Assembly: GCA_021234155.1 (NCBI GenBank)
Contig: JAJEKV010000057.1
Location: 3,131,821 to 3,195,820 of the forward strand
Direction: 5' to 3'
From: Isoetes taiwanensis
Taxonomy: Eukaryota > Streptophyta > Lycopodiopsida > Isoetales > Isoetaceae
Length of the DNA: 64,000 nucleotides
The position numbers were made by a program, and so were the translations under genes. Numbering within the stretch: the first letter of the stretch is position 1; every line of letters begins with the position of its first letter. Shown in pieces: positions 1-11,585 of the stretch. The notes below the pieces were generated by a model. The model made no database searches and had not been told where the DNA came from. It saw only the letters and a program-made list of their open reading frames with translations.

Positions 1-570
1 CATGCAAGACACCTTCGTGTCCCCTTCCCGCACTACGATCATCTCAGAGTGCGGGATAGACGGAGGGCCCGTGCGGTTGAAGGACCGGATGGGGGATTTC
101 CTGCCCGGTATACGGCCGGGCGCCATATATTTAGCAGGGAGCGTCACACATTTTTAATGTCGGTGACACTGGGTGCTGATGGGGTGCTTTACTTTTTAGT
201 ATGTGCATTTTCGTCCTGCAAGAACATGCCCATGACGGGTTCTTTTAAGCGCGTGTTAAGTTCGAAAGGCTCTAGAAATGGAAGTTTGTTTAGCCATATC
301 ATCAATCCGGCTAGGGAGTGATGATCTCCCGCTTTCTAGTAGCATGGAGGTGCTGGAATTCAATTTTCAAAAAAGAGGAATGCAATTCTTGTTTTTATGG
401 CAGGTTCTTGAGTATCAATTTCTGTTATGCCCCAAAATTCTTTGGGCTTCAATGGATCTCGTTGCAACATATGCAGCTGAATTTGAAGCGAGATTTGAAG
501 GTACAAATCCAGAGAAGATAGCTGCTGCTTTTGGATACAATTTGCAATCTTATATACCAAGCATTGACGT
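1..570. other. Unassigned sequence
   Basis: No gene is supported here. The first 160 bases are GC-rich and contain short open frames without recognisable domains; the rest is mixed-composition DNA leading into a dispersed repeat. It could be the edge of a mobile element that starts outside the window. Confidence 0.3.
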
Positions 571-760
571 ATACCATAAACCAGTTATAGAATAAGTCTG
601 ACATAAATATCCCTATAGAAAAATGATATACGATAAGATCAATAGAAAACCAAAGATAGGTAAACCTTATGAGCCCAAGGAAAAGCCTCCCCTGGTTGAT
701 GAATGATCGGGCTAAATGAAGGGTGTCTGAGAAGAGGACGGCCGCTAGCACCCATGACGT
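571..760 (-). repeat. Dispersed repeat, copy 1 (second copy at 28393-28581)
   Basis: The reverse complement of this segment matches 28393-28581 along about 190 bases, from a shared ACGTCATGGG at one end to TTTATGGT at the other, with point changes and small indels. Both copies keep a stretch reading ATAGGGATATTTATGTC. One frame is open in both and gives YHxSIGIFMS and LFYNxFMVY, hydrophobic strings that may be old coding sequence. I do not recognise the family. A mobile-element internal fragment is the simplest explanation. Confidence 0.6.
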
Positions 761-860
761 CGAGAACGACCTCCGAGAACTCCCCTAGTTGGTGCAGCCG
801 GAGCGTCTCCCCGTTAGGGGGGATGTGCACCGCATCGTGCTGGCCCTATAGAGCGACATG

Positions 861-2090
861 CATGTTCTATAACCGGGGAACGAGAGTTAGGACGATAAGG
901 ACTAGCTAGTGCGGGCTATGGCGGCTTGCTCCGGCGATAGATGGCGATTGAACAGGCTGGAGTTGAGGAGGCGAAGTCCTGAGAAGATCTTTGAAGCTAC
1001 GACTCTTCTCCGGCGCTCCCTTTTCTTGTTATTGTCCCTTTCTTTCCAAGTAGGAAGCCTAATTCCAGAAGTCATCGAATCCCCTTCTCCACAAACACAA
1101 AATCTAATTAATTTTTCCATGTTTTGCTTCAAAAATCCACCTCTTAAGGTTCAGATCCGTTCAACAGAGACAATGCACCATTTTTGGAGCAGAAAACTGG
1201 AACCCACGTCCAATAACAACTATAGGGGATTAAACATGCTTTTGATGACTTGGGCGATGAATGGTTAAGAAGGTTGAAACATCCACGAGATAGGGACTCG
1301 TGGATCATGGGCAAAAGGTATAGAAACACGCGAATTTGCAGCATAAAACAGTGGCAGAAGAAATAGGGTAGGAAGAAAGAAGAAGACGAGGTGGGTTGTT
1401 GTCAAGGAATGGATTGACGCCAAAAATGAGACGGAAAAAAGGTTAATTAGGGCAATCCCTTGCATTCAGCAAACTCCTCGGTCCTCTTCTACCCTCTTCT
1501 TCCCTCCAAATCACCTCTGCCCTCTTCTTCCCACCAAATTACCTCTGCCCAAATCAATCCATGGTCCTCTTCTGCACTATTTTCACCTTTTTTGCACTAT
1601 ATTCATCTCTTCTCAGCACAAATACGGTAACAAATCTATTTCTGTTGAATCTGGAGAAGAAATGGGGTTTCTATTCCATTTTTTGGCATGTTGTTTGTTC
1701 TTGCTTTCAAATGGGCATGTTTCTTGTTTCTTGTTCTTGCTTTGAAGCAGCCCATGGCATTGCCGAAATGAAGTAGCCTAGCTTGTTTTTTTGCACCCTT
1801 GGTTTAATTAATTTCCTTCAAGTAACATAGGCTTCGCTTAAACCATCCTCAACCATTTTTTATGGAATCGGGCATAAACTTCAGCTGGGATTGAAAAGCA
1901 AGGAGCAAAATTTTAAGAGCAATAAGATAGATCATATAAAGTCATAGTGTGACCTACGTGTCAGGTAGTGCATACATGATCGGACAGACTTGGTGATTTG
2001 TTATAGAGAAACTACCTTGAAAGGTTCGTCTTCTATAGTGGTGAACGATGGTTTCAGGCATATTTGCAAATGCTGCCTGCAGTTATTACA
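861..2090. other. Intergenic sequence, no supported gene
   Basis: A short open stretch from about 924 ([20 protein letters not shown]) ends at a possible splice donor (CAAGTAGG) near 1050 and could be a first exon, but nothing downstream supports it. The remainder has pyrimidine-rich repeats of the TCCTCTTCTTCCC kind around 1480-1555 and AT-rich DNA. Confidence 0.3.
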
Positions 2091-2099
2091 GATTCAATG

Positions 2100-2280
2100 T
2101 CTCCAGGTGATTCCTTCCCGAGGAATAGTACGCGGTAATTCCACGGGGGAGAATATTATCGCGGTGATTCCACGGGGGAGAATATTTACACGGTGATTCC
2201 ACGGGAGAGAATATTATCCTACGCGGTGATTCCACGAGGGAGAATATTACGGTATACGGTGATTCCACCCCGAAGGATCA
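2100..2280. repeat. Minisatellite, GGTGATTCCACGGGGGAGAA type
   Basis: About five consecutive imperfect copies of a roughly 30-36 bp unit built on CGGTGATTCCACGGGGGAG followed by AATATTA. Spacing varies because of short insertions. The GTGATTC theme continues more weakly to about 2370. The unit is related to the hairpin repeat just downstream. Confidence 0.75.
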
Positions 2281-2427
2281 ATTCCATGTGATTCTGTCGC
2301 ATAGAATAAAAGGGTGGTGATTTCGTCCAGCGGTATTTTGCAGATGTGATTCTGCCAGAAGGTATAAAATGGAGCCTGTCAGGTATGGATCACAGGGCAG
2401 GAGGGTACGGATAATGGGGCAGGAGGG

Positions 2428-2505
2428 TTAGTGATTCCGCGGGAGAGTAGTCACCGCGACGGAATCGCCAAAATGGGGTAAAGCTATTTTCAGCCACATC
2501 TTGAG
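2428..2505. repeat. Dispersed hairpin repeat, copy 1 (second at 30536-30612)
   Basis: This segment starts at GATTCCGCGGGAGAGTAGTC and runs through GGTAAAGCTATTTTCA. It matches 30536-30612 with few differences. GATTCCG and CGGAATC near its ends form a stem with a loop of about 20 bases. The family is unknown; it could be part of an LTR or of a non-coding mobile element. Confidence 0.6.
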
Positions 2506-2733
2506 GAATGAAAATAATTATATTCAATCAATCTTGATGTTGATAAACGTATATGCATTAGGTGAGGATCACCCTCACCTTATAAGGGTAGACCCACTAT
2601 TTTTTTTTTTTTTAAGGGCAGATTTTAGATTGCCCTTATTTGTGCATGGTAAATTCTGGTACACCCTTTTTTTCAGTTCACAATTTAGATTATCCCTTTT
2701 TTTTTAATCTCTAATTCAATAAATAATTTCCTT

Positions 2734-2765
<32 letters not shown>

Positions 2766-3340
2766 AATGGCAAATATTCTAAGCAAAATCTTACATAGCT
2801 TATACTTAAAAAGAACATAGTTTGTAATACTACAACCATGTGAAGTTGGGCTTAGCATAAATTTCGGGCCTCGTTTAGTAAGGAATGTGTGAGAACGAAT
2901 GTCAATTTTGAATGGATTGAATGTAGAGTGTACGAACTGGTGTCATTGCCTTGAGTTCTCGTGCTCCTAAGGTAGATGGATGTTATAAGTGATCTCAATG
3001 CATAACAACTTGCAAGCATCAATTCAACAAACCTATGCTAACATTCTAAAGAGAGAGACTATTTATATATTTACATTACAATAATTGTTTTCCGGCGTTT
3101 GTCTTGATGTCAGATTAAAACTAGAGTATTATTGAACTCAAGTATGCACTAGCCGATTGCATAGTTAGGAACTTGAAAGGAAGAGGCCAGTTCTTTGATT
3201 GTCAAGAATGGAAGCACTATTGCATTGGCTTTGGCCTGAGCACGCTTTTTACAGCCAGAGACCCCATAGCCTTTGGAAGTCAGCGCACAGAATAATGTTG
3301 AGCTAGGCTCCAACATTTGCCTGACATTGCCATAGCCCAA
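2506..3340. other. AT-rich intergenic DNA with homopolymer runs
   Basis: It contains a T run near 2600 and an A run of about 25 bases ending at 2760 (a possible retroposon tail), then plain AT-rich DNA. From about 3180 composition shifts toward the GC-richer 5' region of the LINE. No coding region is supported. Confidence 0.4.
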
Positions 3341-3471
3341 CCAACTGCCTCTTGGCCTTGCCTAGCCTGGCCACACCCCTGCCATAGCCTGCCATAGCTT
3401 GCCTAGCCCTGCCAGACCTGACAAGCCCTTGCCATAGCCTAAACCTTGCTTGACGTGCCACACCCCCAGTC

Positions 3472-4447
3472 ATGGCCACAGAAGATGGGCCAGCCTGGGA
3501 AAATCAAGGCGAGGGGCCGCGACGGAAACGGTCCCGATCAGCCATCATGGACAGGGGAGAGTCATCCTCCATGAAGAAGGAGGCTCGGGCTAAGGCTAAG
3601 GCTAAGGCCCGGCCTGTAGGGATTGATTGCTCAGACCACACAGGAACTCCTGCCTCGGCAGAGAATTGGAGCCACGTCAAAACGGGCGTGGAGGCTAACA
3701 GTGCCCGCATTGAGGCTAACAGTGCCCGCATGGCTGGCATGGCTGTGGAGATGGAGTCCTCGGCACCCTATGTGCTCAGAAGGCAACTGGTGGTCGAGAG
3801 GAACCACACCACAGGCCTGGAGACCCGCACACAGCATGTAGAAGATGGCCTTGGCCTAGACTCTGTGTTCATCACTCTGGACACCATGACACAGGGGGCA
3901 ATGCACGAGACGATGGTCACCATGTCTCGGCTTCAATCAGAGGTTGAGGAAGCCACCACAATGGCACGGGGAGCGCAAGCTGCTCTTGCGCATGCATTGC
4001 ATACGGCCGGGTTCTTCGAGTACGATCGAGCAGCAAGCCCAAACACGGGCGCCCGTGTCTTTGAGGCTTGAGCACGCCCTCGCTACTCAGAGCCTGGAGC
4101 TCCAGGGGTTGCAGACAGCCATCCATAGACAGGGCCAAGGTCTCCCTACCAAGGTTCATAGTCAGTCACCGCGGCAGTCGGCGAGGCAGGAGATGGCCAA
4201 GCGGCGGCCAGAGACCTGCGCAGAGCCTGAGCTCCCGACTTCCGGCCGAGGGCGTGGCTCGGGCCGCTACCCCCCCAACACCCCCCCATGCACGGCCACA
4301 CTTGCCCGGCCGGCCCGGGACTACGCCTTTGCTGCCCGCCTCAAGCCACCCACGCCATCCCAGCCACCACCACCACCACCCGGCCACGGGCCCCGGCCCT
4401 CGCCCACCTTTGACCCCGCGGTGCAGCGAAACTCCAAGAGCGCGTGA
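3472..4447 (+). pseudogene. LINE ORF1 (basic/Pro-rich nucleic-acid-binding protein), frameshifted
   Basis: The first frame starts at ATG 3472 and runs 199 residues: a basic N-terminus (RRKRSRS, AKAKAKARP), then a heptad-like segment with a repeated EANSAR word and a helical middle. At about 4050 the reading shifts to a second frame that continues with LEHALATQSLELQGLQTA and a Pro-rich tail (PPPPPPGHG) to 4447. Further downstream (about 4590-4720) the words RRVRDAILRRGQDL and REACRG resemble the ORF1 RNA-binding region of L1-like elements, so ORF1 probably once extended to about 5000. Function by family: RNA binding and chaperoning of the LINE transcript. At least one frameshift and several stops are present. 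Confidence 0.6.
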
Positions 4448-5040
4448 GCGGAGGCCACAATCACGGTAGTCCGGCATGCATGCGAGAAAGAGGGGGAAAG
4501 TCTGCGCCCATAACATCCGAACACACATTCTCGATCGGATGACATTCCTGGGCGATTCACATTTCGAGCAGCCGCCATGGGGCTCGGCCCGGTCGTAACC
4601 GCATTGTCATATTAGCGGTTCGCGGATCGCCGAGTGCGTGATGCCATATTGCGCCGAGGGCAAGATCTTTGAAGGGGCGATCCTTATGCGTGGACGGGAC
4701 CTCACACCCGCACAACGGGAGGCACGCGAGGCTTGTCGAGGGTCGAGACATCCGCCACCAAGGGGTGCAGCGAGGATTGGTTGAGGCGGGGATGCACATT
4801 TTTCCCGACACACTCTTGCTGCGGACCCGGCCAGCCCCAATTGCGGTGAGCGTGGCCCTGCTTACGCTTCTCCTACCACGGTCCCCCCTTCTCCTGCCCC
4901 TACTCCCGCTCCCTCATGACCCACCCCTCTCGCCACATCGCGCCTCCGCTCCATCTACTTCTCCCTTTCGGCCCTCTGCTTCCGAGTCCTCCCCCACGAC
5001 TTCAGTGCGCATACCCACTTCTTCTGGCGACAAATAGGAA

Positions 5041-5948
5041 TTGTGCCTCCGGGTGGTCTCATGGAATTGTCGAGGCTTCTCTTGCGAAGGGGGGCAGTCT
5101 CAACCGTGGCGTAGATATGGATCTCATCTTTCTCATGGAGACATGGGAGTATGCGGGCACATGCTACGATCTGTAGGGTTACCAACATTTCTCGGTCTTC
5201 AATACATGTACGGGACGGAGGGGTCATGGTGGGGTTGCTTGCTACTACCGGACAACCTTGGCACATTCGGTTACCCTCCGAAAGACGAACGCATAACAAC
5301 CGGTACTTATGGGTTCTTGTGCATAATACCAGTGGCAACCCTCTTTTTCTGGCCGCCTGTTATTTCCCTCACGCAGAGAGCACCTTCTATCGCAGCCACT
5401 CCGATGCGGAGAGGATGGACCCTTATGTCGATCTATATGATGACATACAGCAGCACAAGCAGTTGGGTAGGGTCGTCCTTCTTGGGGATTTCAATGCACG
5501 GACAGGAGTGGAGCAGCCCATGAGACTTGACCCCCTCGCTGACGATGTCCTGCAGCTACGCCCCGCAGAGGCAACTTGGCCACGATGATCGGATGACAGC
5601 CATGTCACTCGCTTTGGCAGACAGTTGCTCTTGCTATGCGGTATTTTTGACTTGATAATTTGCAATGGCCTGTCATGGTGGCCCACTTCTCACAAGTGCA
5701 CCTGCAGACAGGAGAATCAGGGGGGAGGGTCTAGTGTGGTGGACTATGTGCTCATAGTTGCGCAAGATATGTATCTCATCAGTCGTTTCCGGGTGGGCAC
5801 CGACAGTCGGGATGAGGAGGTCGACTCAGATCACCTCCCACTTTATTTGGACATGGCTTGGCAAGCCGCCAGAACCCCCACTATGCCAGCCCCTCGCCAT
5901 CCTCATTTGCGACTGGATTATGAGCGTGGCCCAGGAGGACTACTGTAG
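5041..5948 (+). pseudogene. LINE ORF2, endonuclease domain (broken)
   Basis: Pieces of an exonuclease-endonuclease-phosphatase domain lie in different frames. VVSWNCRGFSC is the N-terminal strand with the metal-binding Asn. LIFLMETWE is the catalytic Glu region. VVLLGDFNARTG (about 5477-5512) is the GDFN motif. SSVVDYVLI and DSDHLPLYLDM (about 5730-5855) are the C-terminal SDH motif. This domain nicks target DNA in target-primed reverse transcription. The order and spacing fit an intact ancestor. The present copy changes frame several times. Confidence 0.8.
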
Positions 5949-5960
5949 AGATGCTCATGG

Positions 5961-7911
5961 ATGCCCCCGCCAAAGAATTCTCTTTGGACTCCCACACTAG
6001 AGCAGCTAATAGACCAGTTGACTGAGCTATTACGGGATGCAGCGGACAGATGTTTTGGGAGATCTCCCCCGCGTAGCCGCTCAGGGACAGCAACCTTTCC
6101 GCGTAACCGGTGGTTTGATGTGGAGTGTAAGGAACGCAAGTGCCAGCTCCATCACATTCTGGATCCAGGTACCCGCTTGCAGGCCACTACACAGTACCGC
6201 ACCCATCTGAAGGAGACAAAGGCGCGGTACCTTGCCGTGCACCGAGGGGAGATGTTCGCCTGCTTTGGACACTCATCCTCGAACCTTTGGCGCAGAGAGT
6301 GCTTGAAGGCTAGCCCGACCCTCTGGGGACATCACACCGGGCAAAGGGGAGCGGACTTGCAGCAGCTCTATGACCCACCCGTGGACGCTGCGTCGCCCAT
6401 ACCCCCATAGGATGGCCCCCCATTGGTTCTCGCGGAGGAGGATGTTGTGGAGGGTCTGCAATGGCTGGCTAATGGAAAGGCAGCTGACCTCGACGATATG
6501 CAGGCCGAGTTACTCAAATGGGCGGGGCAGCGGCGGTGCCGATCCTCACTACCCCTGTTCAACGAGCATTGCGGAAGGTTTCCCGACAATGGACCACAAG
6601 CGGGGTTGTCCCCATTCACAAGGCGGGCGACCCACATTTGTCCGCCACCAATTACCGGACGATCATGGTCGATTCGAAGATTTGCCAAACCGTTGGGCGG
6701 CATTCTCGAAAGCAGCCGATTGACCCGTGGGCAAAGGCGTGCAGATGTGCGAGCCCTCACACAAGCAGGCTTTAGACCCCGCCACTCAACGATTGACCAT
6801 ATCTTTACACTGCGGGCACTGATTGAAGACAGTTGAAACCATCGGCCGGGACTTGTATTGTTGCTTTGTGGACTTCAAAGGCTTTTCGTCTGGTCCCCCG
6901 AGAAGTCGTGGGCTAGATGCGTCAATCGGGGCTGCCGCTGCACGTGCGTAATGCCATATCTGGTGCTGTATGAGAGTTGTTTTGGCAGGATGCAGCCGAC
7001 GGGCCAAGCATTCACTAGTAGTATCGGGATCCGGCAGGGCTGCCCCCTCTGACCAACACTTTTTGGCCTCTACATTGACCAGTTAGAGCCCTGGCTTACT
7101 GAGCATTTGGGGGGGGGGGAGGAGAGGGTGGCATACGCACCAGGTCATCCGCCAGCTCATTTATGCGGACGATGTTGACCTTCTGGCCCACACCCCAGAA
7201 GCTATGCAGTCTCATCTGGATGCCCTAGACACATTCTGCCAGGCTACAGACATGCGCGTGAATCTGGCCAAGACCAGGGTGGTTCTCATATCCTCTTCAT
7301 GCCACCCCACGCCTCCTGCACTCACATATCGAGGACAACCTGTGGAGGTCATGCCCACCTACAAGTACCTAGGGGTGGAGTTCCCCTCCTCGCTCTGTTG
7401 GGAGACGTCCATCCGCTTGCGGGTGACAGCAGGCTGGAAAGCGCTTTATGCTATGCAGAACAACAGTCACCAGGCAGAGCTCTATGATTGGGGCCATCAG
7501 TCACATCTATTTCGGGCACTGGTCGAGCCTGTCCTTCTGTACGGGGTCGAGGTCTGGGGCCCGGTCGTCTCTTTGGTGACCTGGAATGACTTGGAGCAGG
7601 TGCAGAAGGCATTTTTGGCACGGGCACTTGGGGTGAAACCTTCAGTCCCCTATCAGATTCTACAGCAGGAAACTGGATTCTTGTCGCTTCAGCGGACAGC
7701 CCTTGATAGATACATCGTCTACTTTCAGAAAGTGGTTAATATGGGTGATGCTCGGCTCCCGCACCTGGCTTACGCTGTGGCAATGGGCCCGCAGCGGCTC
7801 AGAGCCTGTTGGAGGGGTAAGAGAGATCAGTGGTTCGCCAGATGGAACGTGCAGGAGCGCAGATGCGTGCAGGTGGACACAGAGGCTGATCGTGACAGCT
7901 TGCGGGAATAG
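5961..7911 (+). pseudogene. LINE ORF2, reverse transcriptase domain (broken)
   Basis: Reverse-transcriptase blocks in order: ANGKAADLDDMQAELLKW (block 1, about 6470-6520), AGDPHLSATNYRTIM (block 2), QAGFRPRHSTIDHIFTLRAL (blocks 2a/3, about 6768-6830), FVDFKGFS (about 6868), IRQGCPL (about 7030-7050), YADDVDLLA (catalytic block, about 7163-7190) and thumb TDMRVNLAKTRVVLIS, in the long open frame 7204-7911. The catalytic YADD is preserved although the frame is broken upstream of it. The 7204-7911 frame also covers the connection region (TYKYLGVEF, VLLYGVEVWG). Confidence 0.85.
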
Positions 7912-7919
7912 CTGGACGC

Positions 7920-8585
7920 TTGCTTCCTTGGCAAGCTCTGGGACCCCGGCACGCTAGATCAGGTCAAAACGGCCCATTACAAGGAGCACATCAACCCCGC
8001 GTTGGCTCGGGGCCCGTAGCTCTACCTGCGTTCCCAGCTGCCCCTGAAAAAGCGCAGACTCATTGCCTCCATTCGCACAGGTGCCCACCATCTCTGCATC
8101 GAGACGGGCAGGTGGATTGGGGAGCCCCGCCAGGACAGGCTCTGTCAGTGCTATCAAACGGGTGCCATTGAGGACGAGTCTTACACTTTCCAGAGTTGCC
8201 CAAGATTCAGTCAGATCCGGGCCAGATACGTTCCCTTAGTACGGCCGGACTTGCCCCTACATTTGCTGATGAACACACCGTCAGTACGTGCCCTAGGGTC
8301 GTACATTCAGGAGGTACTGGATCTGCGAGCCCACCTTTGCCCCGGCTGCTCGCTGATCAGGCACTATGGGTACGGTACATGAGTGTATATATTTGTGTAT
8401 TTTTGCATTTCATATAGTGGAACAGTTTGTCAGCAGGCTGATTGCTACCACGGTTTTTCCCTCGAAAACCCTTCGGGGCGGGGGTTTTTTAATCCGGGTA
8501 GTAATCCGCTTGCTGCGCTTTTGTATTGAGTCCCATAGACCGATTGGTCTCCGTGGACGATAAAAATACCTTCCTTCCTTCCTAC
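7920..8585 (+). mobile_element. LINE ORF2 C-terminus and 3' end with CCTT tail
   Basis: In changing frames the text reads LIASIRTGAHHLCIETGRW, then RLCQCYQTGAIEDESY and FQSCPRF, a Cys/His arrangement typical of the C-terminus of LINE ORF2 proteins. The 3' untranslated end (about 8440-8570) carries the pair GGTTTTTCCCTCGAAAACC and CGGGGGTTTTTTAATCC, then TTGGTCTCCGTGGACGATAA and a short CCTT repeat. The tail replaces poly(A), as known for several LINE groups that end in simple repeats. Confidence 0.8.
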
Positions 8586-8589
8586 ATTT

Positions 8590-9165
8590 TTATATAGATC
8601 ACCGATGTTACGGGCAAGATCACATACAATATGAAAGAACTTTGTTGTGAATCTAAGAATCACATTTTCCCTCCAATAATTATATACGTCTTGATATGGA
8701 ACAATGGTATGAAATACCATTAAAGAAAAGGTGAGCATCTCTTAACGAAGGGGTTCACCTAAACGTGGCGGAGCCACGGTTCTGAGGCAGCGGAGGCTAC
8801 CAATTTGAGGCCAGCAGGCTAGCGGAAACAATTCCAACAAAATCACCTGCCTGCACGATGGTTGCCACGTGGTGTTGCCACGTTCGCATAAGCCTGATAT
8901 AGGCGGCAGCCACGTTGGCAATAAACCTCCTACTGCTTTGTGCTTGATTTTTCAGAAGATTGCGATTGGGAGTTCATCCGTGTTCACAAAAACAGTTCAC
9001 AGAAGCAATTCGTGCAGTTGGGCAGCTCTTAAAAACTGCCGGATTTTTCGCCCTTCTCAAGATTGTTTTGCACATTCCTATATCGTCACGGACGGAATCA
9101 CGAAACTCAAACCCTATTTCAACCGCGGATTTGTTTTCAGGGCATGATTCAGCCTGTGGGTCTTG
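8590..9165. other. Intergenic sequence
   Basis: No gene or repeat of clear identity. Short open frames on both strands have no recognisable motifs. Confidence 0.3.
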
Positions 9166-9399
9166 ATTAGAGTTTTTTTGAGGTCAATTAAGGGCCCTTA
9201 CTCGATGCCACGTCAAAAAGCTCGCGGCCAATGGGGAGCCGAGCTTGTACAGAGTTTTTTTACCGAGCCTTGGTTTCGCCATTCCAGGTGTCAACTACAC
9301 GTAGCTTCGGTAATATCCGTGCCTCTAGCTTCGTGTGTCAGATTACACACGTAGCAATTATGACCGTTAGCTCCCGCCCACAATTCCCGCTCAGGTGTT

Positions 9400-10540
9400 T
9401 TCTTCAACAAAGTTTGCGCGAAGATCGATTGCCCGCGCCAAGGGAACTTCGATTTGCTCGGGAATAGCTTTGACCCGCGCCAAAGTGAGTTTCGACCACA
9501 AAAACGCTTCGATCAAGGTAAAATCACCGAGCCTTTCCTAGTATTTCGATTCCGCTCCACATTCTAATTTGAAATCTGTGACTTTAGATGGCTATACGCT
9601 CTATCACAATCAGAAATGACTTTGAAAGCTTCGTGGCGTCGACCGGGAGCTTTGTTACACTCCAACCTGGAATGCGAGGTGAATAGCAAGTCAAAAGATG
9701 CAGGAGAGGTGATGTTTCTGCACATTGGAAGGCTTTAGTGGTCGGTTTTCGATCAGGCAAAGAGATATATGTACAAGTGAGTCATGTATACACTCCAACA
9801 AATATGGCAAAAGAAAAAATAAGCAAGCGAAGAACTTTCCCACGGTTAGAAGCAAATTGTAAGTATGTACTTCTATGCAACCCATATCTAAATTAGTTCA
9901 GTTACTTATCCAGTTCATTCCTATTCTCTCAGATTTTTGTATATCTGATGTGTAGAACACAGTCTCTTCACAGTAGTGTATTCCATTGCTTTCACCAAGA
10001 TATGGGCTCCTTGTTGTTCGAAGATAGCATACCAGTGCAACTCACAGAAAAGGGGTATATGGTTCTGGAGGTATGAATACTCTCCACGAAGATCCAAGCT
10101 TATTGAGCTTCCATTGCCCAGCCTGTCCGAGCTATACTGCAGGCCTCTGGATGCCACTTCTGTCTTACTAGCACGGAGTAAGTTGTCACAGGAAATGTTT
10201 ATGGCATTGAAGGAGAAGGGAGGTTTCCGCGGGCATGTGAAGACAAATTTAGGAATTGATTTGTTCATTGCTTTATTCAAGATGTTTACAGTTCCGACAG
10301 TCGGTGGATAGTTTTTTAGATAGTCTATTTCTTGAAGGTTGGAGTGCTCGACTTCATGATGGAGCTGAATCTACTGAATGCGGGATAAGTCAAGACATGG
10401 TTCGGTTCAGATATTGCATCTGTATATGAATCTATGTAATATAAATATAAGTGACGATTAATTGAAGATCTATTGTATATTGATTGGAAAGGTTTGCTTT
10501 CAGTGTAACATAAAAAATTAAAGTAGCTACGATGCAAAAA
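9400..10540. other. Unassigned sequence with short open frames
   Basis: A 32-codon frame at 9589 (MAIRSITIRNDFESFVAST) follows an AG and could be a small exon. A 111-codon frame at 9976-10311 on the plus strand contains KLSQEMFMALKEKGGFRGH. Neither has a recognisable domain. If the inverted-end element is real, these would be part of its cargo. Confidence 0.3.
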
Positions 10541-10544
10541 TATG

Positions 10545-10658
10545 AATATCATAAAATAAGGAAGTGTTGTTTTTTTGCAATAGAGGCACGGTCTTAAATT
10601 ATGTATAACATAAAATATGGAAGTGTTGTTTTCGCACCGTAGCTACGGTGCGAAATTC
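10545..10658. repeat. 57-bp palindromic tandem repeat, left array (2 copies)
   Basis: Two tandem copies with an exact 57-base period: equivalent positions are 10576 and 10633. The second copy holds the palindrome CGCACCGTAGCTACGGTGCG; the first is degenerate. The unit also carries TGTATAACATAAAATATGG. The same unit forms the right array at 11586-11800. Confidence 0.85.
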
Positions 10659-11033
10659 ATTAGAGGTTTGATGGGATCACTTAAGGGCCCAACCCCAATG
10701 CCAGCATGGAAACCCACTAGGGTTGAGGACTGAGACTCTATGTTTCTATAACAATCTCAAGAGCGTAGTTACAGTGCGCATTTGCCATATCCATGACCAA
10801 TGATTACATGCATTTCGTACTGTGGCTATTATGCAACACTTTATTTCTTTCTTTTTAGGGCGTGGCTACGGTGCAAATTTGCCATGTCCACAGCCCAATG
10901 AATACATGCATTTCGCATTGTAACCACTGTGCCCTTTTTTTTTCAGATTTTTTTTTTAGGGGAGTAATTTAAAGTCGCGAATTTGCCATATCCACAAAAC
11001 CCAACGGATACATGCACTTCATGCAGAATCCAC

Positions 11034-11036
<3 letters not shown>

Positions 11037-11066
<30 letters not shown>
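11037..11066. repeat. Poly(A) run
   Basis: About 30 consecutive A between two copies of the 100-bp unit. A T run of similar length lies at 11138-11163, also at a joint between units. Confidence 0.95.
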
Positions 11067-11068
<2 letters not shown>

Positions 11069-11132
11069 GGTTACGGTCTTAATTTGCCATGTCCACAGCC
11101 CGACGGATACATGCATTTTGCACTGTAACCAC

Positions 11133-11163
<31 letters not shown>

Positions 11164-11236
11164 AGGCGTGGTTACATTCTTGATTTGCCATGTCCACAGC
11201 CCGACGGATACATGCATTTCGCACTGTAACAACTAT

Positions 11237-11245
11237 GTTTTTTTT

Positions 11246-11317
<72 letters not shown>

Positions 11318-11318
11318 T
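11237..11318. repeat. CTTT microsatellite
   Basis: A T run followed by about 18 perfect CTTT repeats. It sits at the joint between the fifth and sixth 100-bp units and explains the one long period in that array. Confidence 0.97.
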
Positions 11319-11585
11319 ATAGATCGTGGCTACAGTGCGAATTTGCCATGTCCACAGCCCAACGGATACATGCATTTCGCCTTCAGAATCCGTTGTCCCC
11401 TCTTTCATAGTCAATTTGACAATAACTAACGAGAGACTACTTTTGAACTCACAAAACACTACTCAAAATTTAATGAAACAAAAAGAGTTGTCATTGCCTA
11501 AATATCAATGTTCATTGCTCTAAATTACTGAAAGCATCATCATCAACTTCCTCCCTTCAATTGAACCTCTTCTTGTATGGCAGCT

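Larger units (their letters stand above)
3340..8585 (+). mobile_element. Degenerate non-LTR retrotransposon (LINE) with ORF1, endonuclease and reverse transcriptase
   Basis: A LINE-type element read on the plus strand. Order: a GC-rich leader with repeated TGCCATAGCC words, ORF1 (3472 to about 5035), apurinic-type endonuclease (about 5041-5900), reverse transcriptase (about 6400-7300), and a C-terminal region with a Cys/His motif (about 8040-8230). The 3' end at about 8550-8585 reads CTCCGTGGACGATAAAAATA followed by CCTT repeats instead of poly(A). The same 3' end recurs at 26.0, 26.9 and 28.2 kb. The frame is broken many times, so the copy is dead. The 5' boundary is approximate and no target-site duplication was found. 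The clade (L1-like or another endonuclease-bearing group) cannot be settled by eye. Confidence 0.88.
10760..11400. repeat. About 100-bp tandem repeat with inverted unit ends (6 copies)
   Basis: Six copies share a core beginning CGTGGCTACGGTGCGAATTT, continuing TTGCCATGTCCACAGCCC and ending TTTCGCACTGTAACCAC. The word TTTGCCAT lies at 10781, 10878, 10982, 11083, 11184 and 11342. That is a period of 97-104, and 158 where a CTTT run expanded. Each unit starts with GTGGYTACRGTGCGAA and ends with its reverse complement. The joints between units are filled with A, T or CTTT runs. Confidence 0.9.

Noticed and set aside
4166-4578. Minus-strand Gly/Trp-rich frames
   Set aside because: They are shadows of the GC-rich LINE ORF1 region, which is read on the plus strand.
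3340-8585. Perfect target-site duplication for the first LINE
   Set aside because: Sequence after the tail (TACATTTTTATATAG) has only weak AT-rich similarity upstream of 3340; I could not fix a duplication.
11168-11459. Open frames rich in Lys/Glu/Arg or Phe/Leu/Ser over the CTTT run
   Set aside because: They are translations of a CTTT microsatellite and have no independent coding evidence.
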